Notes: generated from the sequence alone by a model not told the origin. DNA of 64,000 nucleotides from Temnothorax longispinosus (GCF_030848805.1 NC_092366.1:9108496-9172495); one strand, 5' to 3'. Shown: positions 34,083 to 44,109, counted from the first letter of the stretch. Numbers and translations are program-made.

Positions 34083-34246
34083 CATAAATTTTAAACTCAT
34101 TTCTACAAGAATTTCTAGAACTGTATAAATAACATGTAATTAGTAATACAACAGATATAAGTATAAAATGTATTGACGTCTATTTTATTTTTTAGATTTA
34201 CTAATATTATTAAAAATAATATTAGTTAAACATCGTATACTTATTA
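33876..34246. mobile_element. Palindromic MITE around a (TA)n core
   Basis: ATACGATGTTTAACTAATAT on the left is mirrored by ATATTAGTTAAACATCGTAT on the right. Arms of ~140 bp include ACGTCAATACAT and TACTAATTACATGTTA blocks. The centre is an AT dinucleotide run at about 34046-34077. It is inserted in, or captured by, the 3' end of the 7.1 kb transposon. Confidence 0.8.
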
Positions 34247-34254
34247 ATGCACCG

Positions 34255-34549
34255 GATGCACCCAATGTTGGTCCATTATCATTTAGGAACGTTGGGCCAA
34301 TATCTAGAATTTAAATAGTCGACATATGTTCAATATTGGGCCAATGTTTTTGTGCGATTTGATCATTTTTAAATCGTTGGTACAATGTTGGCTAAATGTA
34401 ACATCCAATATTTCACCAATCATTGGCCGTCGGTGAACCAGCGTGACGCCACCAACATCGGTCCATTGTTATTTTGGAACGTCGGGCCGACATAATATAA
34501 GTTGGGCAATCAACATAGATCCAATATCAGACCAATGTTTATGTGCTGC
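34255..34549. repeat. Right subterminal repeat cluster
   Basis: Repeats of CCAATGTTGGTCCATTAT (34264), GAACGTTGGGCCAATAT, CAATATTGGGCCAATGTT, AACATCGGTCCATTGTTAT (34454) and CAGACCAATGTTTATGTGC (34528). The 34260-34320 and 34450-34510 blocks are an evident local duplication. Confidence 0.7.
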
Positions 34550-34626
34550 TCGGGAAACAATAGTAGTCTCGTATAAGCGCGACACAATTTGTGCGGAATG
34601 TATCAAAATACAAATTGAAATTACCT

Positions 34627-35316
34627 CCCATACAGCACAAAATGCTTTTAAAATATTTTTTAAATATTTTTTAGGAAGATTAAAATAATTCACAAAAATA
34701 TTTTTAGAATGTTTCTATGTCCGCCAGTTCATGTCGGAAAAATATTTTCAAAAATATTTTTATAAGATTGCAAATAAATATATTTAATAATATTTGTAAA
34801 ATTTTTTAAAAATATTACTTCAAAAAATAAAATATGTTTAATCCAATAAGCAATAATTGTGTGTTTCATGTTTGAAAGTTTTTTTTAATATCTGTAAAAT
34901 ATAGGTACATCTTGATATTTGAAAAATATACATATCTTGTGAATGTCATGATTTTGCTTCGCCAGAGACCTGCTTATATTAGCCCTCAACTGAAATTTAC
35001 GAGTTAGTTTTACCATTATGCGCCGCCTAGCGGCGTCGTTCCAAACTAGCACGGAAAGATGCGCTATCACGCATCTTTTAATTAAGAATATTTTATAATA
35101 TTTCAAAAATATTTGAAAAAAGATTATAGAACCAATAATAAATTTAAAATATTTTTAAATATTTTGAAACGAGATTATAAAACAATAAATATGATAATTT
35201 AAATTAATATTTCAAAAATATATTTCAAATATTTAAGAAAATATTGCCTGGGTGATAAAGAAGAACATTTTTATAAATATTTTTAAAAGATTCTAAAAAT
35301 ATTCTTTAAAATGTTA

Positions 35317-35393
<77 letters not shown>

Positions 35394-35500
35394 GTTTAAC
35401 TTTTTTAAAATATTCCTATAAAACCATTTTAAAATATTTCTTGCAATATTTTTATAGAAATATTTAAAAATATATTTTAAAAACATTTTGTGCTGTATGG
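34627..35500. mobile_element. Inverted-repeat element ending CCCATACAGCACAAAATG
   Basis: TCCCATACAGCACAAAATGC at the left and ATTTTGTGCTGTATGGGA at the right are inverted copies. The inside is rich in AAATATTTTT words in both orientations, and includes a GCCGCCTAGCGGC hairpin near 35022 and an (AC)n run. Its right edge coincides with the point where the Copia 5' LTR is cut. Confidence 0.7.
35318..35391. repeat. (AC)n microsatellite
   Basis: About 37 AC dinucleotides. The valine/cysteine-repeat open frame on the minus strand is an artefact of it. Confidence 0.95.
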
Positions 35501-35501
35501 G

Positions 35502-35855
35502 ACATTACTTATTTCTTTGAGCAATTATATTTGTGCTACCAAGAAAACAAGTCTCTATCCTTTCTTCCCTTGTTTCTTCCGAATGACTCGTGCTGAGAGT
35601 TTGGATCGATGGCGACAACGCGGATTCCAGACCATTTTTTTTTTTAGGGTTATATCCCTCGGATGAGGGATTTTATAGTGCTTTCAGCACCACCTTTGGG
35701 CTATATGACACTGTGTATATGTATAAATGTCCGTGTAACTGTGTGTTTATGTCCGCGGTGTATTGAACTCGGTAATGCCGTAGGTTCGTTAAGCCCAAGG
35801 AACTGCGCGGATCACTTCTCCCTGCGGCCCGGATTCCAGACCAGAGATTGTAACA
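35502..35855 (+). repeat. Copia 5' LTR, truncated and split by a SINE
   Basis: 35502-35634 and 35844-35855 match the 3' LTR from 40450 to its end (ACATTACTTATTTCTTTGAG, then GGATTCCAGACCA...GAGATTG.AACA). The upstream ~145 bp are missing, replaced by the neighbouring inverted-repeat element. Confidence 0.85.
35635..35829 (-). mobile_element. SINE copy 1 inside the Copia LTR
   Basis: A poly-T run at the left marks the poly-A end of a minus-strand retroposon. A 14 bp target repeat, CGGATTCCAGACCA, lies at 35621-35634 and 35830-35843. Its 5' head (plus-strand 35740-35829, with GGAACTGCGCGGATCACTT) matches the head of the copy at 57578-57899, while the 3' half differs. I could not recognise clear A and B promoter boxes. 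Confidence 0.8.
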
Positions 35856-35873
35856 GGTTATGGGCCCAGCTCG
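35856..35873 (+). other. Copia primer-binding site
   Basis: GGTTATGGGCCCAGCTCG follows the 5' LTR directly. GGTTATGGGCCCAGC is complementary to the anticodon stem-loop of insect initiator tRNA-Met. This matches the internal half-tRNA primer known for Drosophila copia. Confidence 0.8.
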
Positions 35874-35957
35874 ATTTCCACTGCGGATTGAGTAGCGGAT
35901 AACAGGAAGAAACTAACGTGTTTTTTTTTTAGCTTTTCATAATAAGAAAGAACAATG

Positions 35958-36730
35958 GCGTCAATCGGGCCGACTTTCCCGTATCACGATTCTGACAGGG
36001 CCAGGTAATTATAGGCTCTGGAAGTTCCAAATTCAGAATCATCTTCGAGTAAATAACGCTCTAAAGATCGCACTCGGCGAGAAAAAGAGGCCGGCTGGAA
36101 CGGCAGAAGTTGTGAAGAAATGGGAAGAGGCGGATGCAATGTCGATCATTGGCGACACCGTGGACTCGGATATCGCGATCGATCTGACGGAATGCATTGA
36201 CTCGGCTGAAATGTAGATCAAGATCGCAAGGAAATGTGACGATTAAAACGATTGGATCGTTGATCGACGCTGTTCAGTGTCTCACGATGGGCGATATGTC
36301 CATGGACGAGTACGTGAAGAATGCTAAGAATATGATTACAAAGCTCAAGGCCGCAGGCGAGATGATTACAGATAAGTATGCTGCAGCGCAAGTATTACGT
36401 GGCGTGCCAGAAGCGTACAAGTTTTACAAAGTCACGTGGGACAATAAAAAGGAAGGGGAGAAGACACATGAATCTCTATGGCGCGGACTTCTGAGAGCCG
36501 ACGAACGAGAACAGGAAACCGGAACTAATTCAGCGTTTGCTGCCAAGGGCGGTAAGGATAAACAGCAAAAGAATTCGGCGAAGACGTCTAAACCGAAAAG
36601 CCAAAAGAAGAAGGGATCGAAAGGCTGTTTTTTATGTGGTAAGACTGGACATTTTAAGGCTGAATGTTCTCAGCTCAAGAAAGAACGAAAAGGAACGGGT
36701 GGCGATGCAGCCACATTCGTGTGTCAGTAA
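35958..36730 (+). pseudogene. Copia Gag, frameshifted
   Basis: The N-terminal part reads in one frame (GNYRLWKFQIQNHL, near 36005) and stops at a TAG at 36213. The rest lies in another frame (36197-36730): GDMSMDEYVKNAKNMITKL, a basic linker, and a CCHC zinc knuckle CFLCGKTGHFKAEC (near 36628) for RNA packaging. There is at least one frameshift near 36200-36240. Confidence 0.8.
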
Positions 36731-36734
36731 GCTT

Positions 36735-37170
36735 GTGTGAGTGAATCGGACGGGTGGATAGCAGACAGTGGCGCGCGACTTTTCATATGGTCAATGATCG
36801 GAGTCTATTCTGCAAACTCGAAGAAAGCAGGGGCGGCGAATCTATCAAACTAGCGGATAACAACAAGATCGTCTCGAAGGGCATCAGTAAGGTGTCGAGG
36901 TATGGTTCAGTGAGAGATGGAAAGAAGTCACTATCGAAGAAGTTCGATGGGTGCCTAGTTTAAAAAGGAACCTTTTTGCTTTCAATGCTGCAACCAGACA
37001 TGGGCATACAAAGTGATCACGACCAAGGACAAGATTAAGGTAATGTATAAGGGCCAAGTTAGTACGTTATTAGGTACCTGGGACGGAAATCTCTATCGAA
37101 TGAAGTTTCGTTCGAAACGGTCTTAAAGCTTATACATCGACAGTAATTTCGTTACAACTTTTATATGAAA
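36735..37170 (+). pseudogene. Copia protease remnant
   Basis: An aspartic protease signature, WIADSGA (near 36753), directly follows Gag. The frame breaks just after it and resumes with the HMVNDRSLF region. The remainder to the integrase is interrupted by stops. Confidence 0.6.
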
Positions 37171-37172
37171 GG

Positions 37173-38063
37173 ATGGGCCATGCAAGCGCAGAAATGCTGA
37201 GGAAAATTATCAAAAACAAGGCTGTAACCGGCATCGAACTGAGCGACGTTAAAGAGTTCGAGTGCGAGGCTTATGAGTACGGGAAACAAACAAGAAGATC
37301 TTTTCCATCGACTACACCCAGGAAAGTAGAGGTCGGAGATCTTGTACATACAGATGTGAGCGGCTCACACGAGGTAACCTATAATGGAACACGGTGGTTC
37401 ATGGTACTTAAAGATGACGCAAGTAAATACCAAATAGTGCATATTCTAAGAAGTAAAGAAGAGGCTGCGAGTAAGGTGCTCGAATACTGTGCTTACATCA
37501 AAACGCAGCTCGGGGGGAATGTCAAGGTCGTAAAATGTGATAACGGTCGGGAGTATGTTAACGAGAAGTTGAAGAATGCTCTGGCCAAGAACGGGACTGT
37601 GTTAGAATTGACGGCGCCTTACAATCCCGAGCAAAACGGTAAAACCGAACGCGAGATTCGTACGTTGACAGAGACAGCTAGGTCAATGCTACATGGACGC
37701 ATTGCCAAGAATACTTTGGGGCAAAGCGGTACAAACGGCAGCGTATCTCAGAAACATGATTTGCACATCCAAAAGCGGAAGTCAGACACCTTTGGAGTTT
37801 TGGTTCAACAAGAAGCCCGACTTGTTGAAGCTGGAATATTCGGTTCGGATTGTTATGAGAATATTCCGAAGATCAAGCGTCAAAAATGGGATATAAGGGC
37901 TGAGAAACGAATCTTCGTTGGATATCAAGGCAGCAATAACTATCGTATCTATGATCCCATTAGACGAAAAGTGGGAGTCGCGGCAACGGTAACATTTAGT
38001 CACAAAGAAGGTAATTTCCGTTTTTCAAAGGTAACACGTAACACCGGTCGCAGAAATGGATAA
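37173..38063 (+). pseudogene. Copia integrase, frameshifted
   Basis: Zinc-binding start with GHAS, then CEAYEYGK, where the second zinc cysteine appears lost. The catalytic core has Asp in VHTDVSG, Asp in KCDNGREYV and Glu in YNPEQNGKTERE, the DDE triad of retroviral-type integrases. Around 37700-37860 the correct frame is displaced (KAVQTAAYLRNM, TPLEFWFNKKPDL lie in the other frame) and then returns (KRIFVGYQGSNNYRIYD). At least two compensating shifts are therefore present. Confidence 0.85.
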
Positions 38064-38301
38064 AAGCGAAGACGAGGTTACAAAAAATTCTAGCGAGGCA
38101 GGCGAAACGGAAGAAACTGCTGGACAAGACAAAACAGCGGCAAAGCAGTTCTGTCCTCGGCTACACCTAGAAGAGTCACACACGAAGATCCAGTGAAGCT
38201 TCGAGATCGGAACACGCTAAAGCAACCAGAGAGGTATGTGCAAGCTCACGCGCTTGTATCAGTGGTTGAGCTGGCAAGTTATGCCGAAGCTATTAAGGAC
38301 G

Positions 38302-38866
38302 TTCTCTTGGTATAATCCCTCTCAAAAGTTCCGCGCGCCGGGCAAGAAAGACTGCTGTACGCACTACGCAGTGCCTCTCTGGAGAGGGGAACTTTTTGCT
38401 ATGGTTGTACGCGCACACATAGCGACGCTCTGTCTGTATATACGCGACACTAGCTTACGTCGGAGAGAGCATGCGCAGTATTGCCGTCGCTGCCGCCGTC
38501 GTGTTGACTCGCGTCATATGCGAGCGAGAAATTGCAGACTTTGGATTAAGATTACTCATCAGTAACGGTGAAGCTAGGCTTCCTTGATCTTTCTTAAAAT
38601 ATTTGTAATATTAATGTGCGTCACACACATACTCGTTTTTTGACGAAATCTGGTAGAAAATTCTGTCTACAATCAATGAAAACGTTACTTTTGTGAAGCC
38701 TCAGTATAGGGATTACGTGTTAAATAATAAAACTTTGGAGCTCTATATCTATAATTCGGTGAGGCTGTAACTTCTAACATTCCAACATGTTATAGATAGT
38801 GCTGTCATCAAGCTGTACACCAAATTTTAAGGAAATCTGTAGAAACGTGAAAATCAAGAAAACGTC
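38302..38866. mobile_element. 565 bp insertion in the Copia element
   Basis: The Copia frame (YAEAIKDV) breaks off at about 38301 and resumes (LKGPDADKW) at about 38867, with ACGT at both junctions. The insert has a GC-rich first half, including repeated CTGCCGCC-like words, and an AT-rich second half. It contains no open frame of note. Its nature is not identified. Confidence 0.6.
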
Positions 38867-39230
38867 CTTAAAGGTCCGGACGCCGACAAGTGGGAGTAAG
38901 CCATCACTGAAGAAATTGAAGCCCACAAGAAGAACATGACATGGAAGATCGAAGGAAGACCGGCAGATCGTAACCATATCCTGCAAATGGGTATTTAAGG
39001 TGAAACAGACACCAGGAGAAGATCGTTACAAAGCCAGGCTGGTAGCCAGAGGCTTTACACAGCGAGCAGGTGTCGATTACGAGGAGACCTTCGCTCCAGT
39101 TGTGCGCTACGAGAACGTACGTGCACTATTGGCGAAGGCGGCGGTCGAGAATCTTGAAATAAAGCAATTTAATGTAAAAACGGCGTTCTACACGGAAAAC
39201 TAAAAGAGAATATCTGCACTGTTGAATTTG
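38867..39230 (+). pseudogene. Copia reverse transcriptase, N-terminal part
   Basis: EEIEAHKKNMTW, then, after a frame change, GEDRYKARLVARGFTQRAGV and DYEETFAPVVRYENVRALLA lead to KQFNVKTAF, which carries the first catalytic Asp position (here Asn, FNVKTAF, where Copia elements usually have Asp). A stop follows at once and the central palm region is deleted. Confidence 0.8.
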
Positions 39231-39480
39231 AAACGTTCGATGATTTTCTCAGCAGCTACGAGTTCGAAAAATCTCCGGCGGACAATTGCATTTACATAGG
39301 CAAGAAAGATGACGAGTGGATTTACTTGGCACTTTACGTAGATGACGGGTTAGTCATGAGTACTTCTCTAAAAGTATTAAAGCAGTTCTTACAAGAACTA
39401 AAAGCCAAGTTGAAGTCAAAGTAAACGAGCCGCGGTACTTCGTTGGACTAGAGATAGAAAGAGACCGGGACAAGAGAACA
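39230..39480 (+). pseudogene. Copia reverse transcriptase, catalytic box remnant
   Basis: FEKSPADNCIYI leads to LALYVDDGLVMS (near 39330), the YVDD catalytic box. It is followed by stops. The segment between the N-terminal part and this box is shorter than in intact Copia elements. Confidence 0.75.
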
Positions 39481-40295
39481 GTGAAGATCCACCAAGCCAG
39501 TTACATCGAAAAATTAGTGGACAAGTTCAGGCTGACGGATGCGAAGATTGTCAGTGTCCCATTAAATCCAACAATCAAGTATTCCGCGACATGTGTCCAA
39601 AAGAAGGAGGAATTGGAGATGACGTCGAAACCGTATAACGAACTACTATAGGTTCACTGCAGTTTGCGGTTAATCTGACGCCTCCGGATATCGCTTACGC
39701 GGTAAATCTGCTGAGCTGATTCAAAGTAAATCCAGGGAAGCAACACTGGGAAGGAGCGAAGCATATTTGTTCGCTATCTAAAAGGAACAGTCAGACAAAA
39801 ACTTGTTTACAGCGGATCAACCGAGGAAATCTCCAACTTCAAGGCATATTCAGACGCCAATTGAGCAGGCGATTAGGATGATTGCAAGTTGACGAGCGGT
39901 TACATCATGGTGATGTGCAGAGGACCTATTTTATGGGCATCAAGGAAGCAAGAGTGCAATGCGCTCTCGATACTGGAAAGCGAATACATTGCTGCAGCGG
40001 CAGCAGTACAGGAGGTGAAATGGCTACGGCGAATCGCTGAATAGTCAGGAGTGCAACGTTGAGTTGCTGGTAGACAACCAAGGGTCTCCGTTCAGTTCAT
40101 CCGTTCGACAGAATTTTATCGCCGGACCAAGCATATCCACAACAAATGGAACTTTGTGAAGGAGGAAGTCCAGGATGGTTGCATCAAACTCAACTACGTA
40201 TCGTCAAAGGAGCAGTTAGCAGATCTTTTAACAAAGAGCTTAGCAAAAAGAACATTTAATGTTTTACAGGACAAGCTAAATATCTCGAACTAATT
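39480..40295 (+). pseudogene. Copia RNase H remnant
   Basis: Broken frames include KAYSDAN, LTSGYIM, PILWASRKQECNALSILESE with an acidic residue at YIAAAAAVQE, KHIHNKWNFVKEEV, and EQLADLLTKSL at the very end. All are typical of Copia RNase H. Many stops and shifts interrupt it. Confidence 0.75.
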
Positions 40296-40304
40296 AAGTG
40301 GGAG

Positions 40305-40597
40305 TGTTAGGACGATGGTAATTTGGTTCAAGAAGTTCTGTAGAGATGGCGGTTCGTTCACCGCAACGCGCGCGCTTACTGTAACGATAAAGTATATAGT
40401 TCTCTCTTATGTCTTATCGAGTCGAGTCACGTAAATACACTGCACGTGTACATTACTTATTTCTTTGAGCAATTATATTTGTGCTACCAAGAAAACAAGT
40501 CTTTATCTTTTCTTTCCTTGTTTCTTCCGAACGACTCGTGCTGAGAGCATAAATCGACGGCGACAACGCGGATTCCAGACCAGTAGAGATTGCAACA
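40305..40597 (+). repeat. Copia 3' LTR
   Basis: 293 bp, starting TGTTAGGACGATGG after the polypurine tract and ending TTGCAACA (TG...CA). A possible TATA-like box, AAAGTATATAG, lies near 40389. Confidence 0.85.
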
Positions 40598-40853
40598 TAT
40601 GTTTATAATAAATAAATAATGATGTAATAATTCTAATTACAGTTAATATGAAATAGAAAAAATGGCAATTCAATGAAAACATATATGTATGTGTGAATGC
40701 TTAGAAAAAAAAAATTATTATAAACTTATCTAATGCAAAATATGTTTTGTTAATAATAAATATTTAATATTATAATGTTAATATTTTTGTATATATTTAT
40801 TATATTTTAATATTTTAATTTATTATATTTATTATATTTTTATATTTTAATTA

Positions 40854-40892
<39 letters not shown>
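40598..40892. other. AT-rich spacer with (TA)n
   Basis: TATTATATTTTAATATT-like low complexity ending in a (TA)n run at about 40861-40895. No gene is seen. Confidence 0.6.
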
Positions 40893-40902
<10 letters not shown>

Positions 40903-43045
40903 CCCGATTTTCCTCGGTTTCGCTGGCCGAAGGGGCGCGGTCGCAAATTAATCAACTACTTGCCAGACGATAGCTCCAAGGGGATAACGAGGTCACATCT
41001 CTTACCGTAATTCCCGTACCTAAGGTCTTGGGCGGTACCTCTCGATTGGGCGCCAGGTGCGATTATAGACGCGCACCACGTCTCGATATCGTCCGCCTCA
41101 ATAGCCTCGCCGCGAGCTCAGGGCGTAGATCCGCGTGACAGGGGTGTAGGTGGAGAAGCAGCGTGACGTAACCGACACGCAAAATAAAGCTCGATAATAA
41201 ACAATAAGAAACAAATATATTTCACAAAGATAACACGGAAATTATAGCGAGAATTCGAGACCCGATATCGCTCAGGTGGCAGGTAACAACGCGGTAGTCG
41301 AATCGGCGGCTAAAGCACGCCGGAAGCGTGTGGCGTTCACGCCCGCGAGGCTCTCTTCCCGAACGAGCACGACGGCTCTCGCCCAAGCAACGGCACCACG
41401 TATCCGTAGGACTCTCAAGCGAGCTCAACCAGTTCGACTCGTATAAACGCGGCCACGCAATATCGTCAACTCGCACACGCTCCCATTCCCAAATTCCGGA
41501 TATGCAACAATTCTCACGCACACATAACGCACAAAACGCGAGCCCGCGCAACACTAATAGCGAATTCGGGCGCTTGCACTAGAGTGCACACTGAGTGCGC
41601 ACTAAGGCTTGTTTATAATCTAATTCTTATATTTAAAGTCGTTTAAATACACATTTAAAAACTTTTTAGCCAATAAAACAATCTGTAATATCTATATGGA
41701 TGCTGTACAAATCATTTTACAGACTAATAAGTATTTAAGATGATCTGTAAATATAACAATTGATTAAGAACAAGCCTTAGTGCGCACTCAGTGTGCACTA
41801 GTGTAAGCGTCCGAATTCGCTATAAGCAACAATGTGCTCGCAAGATTCTCTGCCGAGCAAACACGACGATATTTGCCCGCGCACGCGACGCAAAATATCC
41901 GCGAAACTCTTGAGGCACCGCAATGTGCCCGGCGCGGTCCCTCTCGACATGCACACGGGACTCCCGCACACGACACGCAACAATATACCCGAATACGCAA
42001 CACTAAGTACCATATCCACCGGAGCGTACCCCCCCGCGGCACGCTTCCGCCCACGATTCACAAAACATGCACGGCGATAACCGCGAATTGACTGTCGATC
42101 ATCCGCAAGCCTTCGAGTAGGGCTCTCAACAAGTTTTCTGGCTACGATCTCGGCCGGCCACGTGCCCGCGGTACCGGCAAATCGCAGCGATAAGCTGACC
42201 GGCGCCCACGACGACGGGAGTCGGTATCTACAAGCCATCGTTAATCAGGCTGATTCTCGCGGTAATCGAATTGGTATTAACATTTACTGGCGCCGCGCCG
42301 GGTCGCGACCGAGATCGAGCCCTCAATTATTAGGCAGCACCGGAGTGGAGATCTTACAGTTAGGCTGCTCGCTGCTGCTCGGCGGCGTCGGGGCGCTCGT
42401 CCAGGGGTGGCTCCTCGTCAGCAGCTGATTCGACAGTGAGGAGCGGTCGGCTCGGCGGGACCACGCCGGGCCCCGGGCCCCCGCACGCGCGCCCTCAAGC
42501 TCGCGGTTCTTCCGCCCCGCCGATTGGTCGTGTGTGTCGCCCTGTTCGCGACGTTGCAGACAATTTCCCCCATTTTCCCGCAGCGCGTTTGATTTGGCTG
42601 CTGTATGCGCGTGGGCCTCTCGCGGTTTCCCGCCCGGTTGATCAGGCCGTGGCGGCGCCGCTTGGCCCTCTGAGCGCCGTCGGGTGAAGCGTGCAGGTCG
42701 TCCACCCGCGCTGCAGTCGCGGTGATGCACCCGTGGTTAAGCTGCGGCGGGGCCGTGTCATGCTGGGCGAGACATTTCCGGCGCTTCTCCAGCGGCAGGC
42801 CCCGGTGGCCCGCCCGTCGGCCGACCACTCCGCCGTACGTCCTCCGAGCGCCCGTCCTTCCCTCGTCGCGACTCTCGTCGTTACATACGGACGGTGATCC
42901 CCCGCTCCGGCACTACCTGTCATTCCTACGAAAAGCTCTACAAAAAAGGTTAGTTAACGCAGACAGCCCTTCCTCGACTCGAGTCGAGGCGCCATCCCCG
43001 ACCTTCCCCTCGGCCGAGCTACCGTCTGGGCGGAGGACGCGACAA
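40893..43045. other. GC-rich island of unknown nature
   Basis: Base composition changes sharply from the AT-rich surroundings, and from 42300 to 42930 it is mostly G and C. Overlapping open frames on both strands give Arg/Pro/Ala-rich proteins without recognisable domains, so none is called. TGGCGCC-type words occur twice: minus strand near 41060, TGGCGCCCAATCGAGAGG, and plus strand near 42286, TGGCGCCGCGCCGGG. They resemble retroviral or Gypsy primer sites, so an old LTR retrotransposon is possible. A MITE sits inside at 41560-41825. Confidence 0.4.
41562..41826. mobile_element. MITE in the GC-rich island
   Basis: AGTGCACACTGAGTGCGCAC and TAAGGCTTGTT on the left are mirrored by AACAAGCCTTA and GTGCGCACTCAGTGTGCACT on the right. 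The flanking TAGCGAATTCGGGCGCTTGC / GCGTCCGAATTCGCTA also pair, giving arms of ~55 bp. The interior is AT-rich, unlike the flanks. Confidence 0.75.
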
Positions 43046-43895
43046 ATGTCACGTCACAATATATATATATACATAAAAGATTTTAAGAAGACTCAACATG
43101 CCATGCGCACTAAAAAAGTAAAAAATGTTTTAGAATCGAAAACAAAATCTTGGTGTTTTCTGTATCAAGAATATATATGGTGATATAGAAAAAAAACCAG
43201 TTACATAAATGAATTTGAAGTATCCGATTATAATATGTAATACTTGTTAAAATTAGAAATTGAAGAAACTGTTGAAGAAGAAAAAACTGTTTAACAAAAT
43301 ATTGTTAAAAAGATGGCACAAAATGGAAAGAAAAGATTTCTCCTTAAAATGTCCTTACTAGATTAATAATTATAATATCGTATCTTACTTGATTGTTCAC
43401 AAAATAATAAAATGCTAAATCCGTTAGATTGTCTTTTTTTTACGACGGATACTATTTTAAGTATCGTTTATTGTACGAATATTTATATAAAATCTATACC
43501 TACACATAAAAACTTTGCCAGACAAAAAAATTCTAAAGAAACAAACTTAGAAAAAATTAAAGCTTGCTAGCTGAATAAAGTCAATAAATCTCAAAATCTT
43601 GAATTAGAAGATTTATGGGATCAAAATAAATTAGGCATATTCAGTGTTACCATGTCAGTAACGCGGTTTTGATTTCTCCTTCATTGTATCTGATTCAATA
43701 GTATTGAGGGCAGAACAGCGTATAATAAGTGCTATACGAATAGTAGATCGCAGTACGTTATTAATTTCAATGTGCGGACCAATTAATGCATTTTAATAAG
43801 ACAATTTAATTAAATATTCTGATCAGAGAGAGGACAGTAATTCCGTATTATCAGATCTTTTTGGAACAACGTTGTTTAAAAGAATACATGAAAGA
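43046..43895. other. AT-rich intergenic DNA
   Basis: No gene is supported. TACGTTATTAATTTCAATGT with GCGGACCAATTAATGC (43753-43790) is the inverse of a block at 45345-45385. This implies an old element or inversion spanning 43.7-45.4 kb. Confidence 0.4.
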
Positions 43896-43902
43896 CATGA
43901 AA

Positions 43903-44030
43903 AAAAGTATTCAGCGAAGGACAGTTAATGTAGGGCTATGTCAATTGTCACTATTTTATGTTCAAGTATTCAGCAAAGAACAGTTAACGTAGCCCTACAT
44001 CAACTGTCCTTCGCTGAATACTTTAACATG
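43903..44030. repeat. Palindrome with a third direct copy
   Basis: AGTATTCAGCGAAGGACAGT near 43903 is mirrored by ACTGTCCTTCGCTGAATACT ending near 44022. A third copy of the motif (AGTATTCAGCAAAGAACAGT near 43965) lies in the middle in direct orientation. Confidence 0.75.
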
Positions 44031-44109
44031 AACTCTAGTGACAGTAGACGTATTTCTAACTTCTACGTTGTTCGTTGGGGGACTGTTGTTGCTGTGCCCG
44101 TTTGATTAT

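Larger units (their letters stand above)
27419..34549 (+). mobile_element. 7.1 kb two-gene DNA transposon (CACTA/EnSpm-like)
   Basis: The extent is inferred from short inverted ends (GCAGCACATA at 27419, TATGTGCTGC ending 34549) and from clustered CCAATGTTGG-like motifs within ~300 bp of each end (27430-27725 and 34255-34545). Between them lie a duplicated promoter/leader, a TNP2-like transposase gene and a DUF4806 gene, all in one orientation and with no disabling change visible. A palindromic MITE sits in the 3' part. The ends do not begin with CACTA, and no convincing 3 bp target duplication was found. The superfamily is therefore inferred from the transposase and the subterminal repeats. 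Confidence 0.75.
35502..40597 (+). mobile_element. Decayed Copia retrotransposon
   Basis: Two long direct repeats bound it: 35502-35855, interrupted by a SINE, and 40305-40597. Between them are a tRNA-primer site, gag, protease, integrase, reverse transcriptase and RNase H remnants in Copia order (integrase before reverse transcriptase). A polypurine stretch, AAGTGGGAG, precedes the 3' LTR. The 5' LTR lacks its first ~145 bp. Multiple frameshifts, stops and deletions, and a 565 bp insertion, make it non-functional. Confidence 0.9.

Noticed and set aside
35283..35486. Valine/cysteine-repeat protein on the minus strand
   Set aside because: It is the translation of the (AC)n microsatellite.
40893..41215. 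Possible rRNA fragment (GGGGATAACGAGGTCACATC)
   Set aside because: No conserved rRNA core sequence or continuous alignment could be recognised.
41222..43183. Numerous Arg/Pro-rich frames in the GC-rich island
   Set aside because: All six frames stay open because stop codons are rare in GC-rich DNA, and none shows recognisable domains or splice context.
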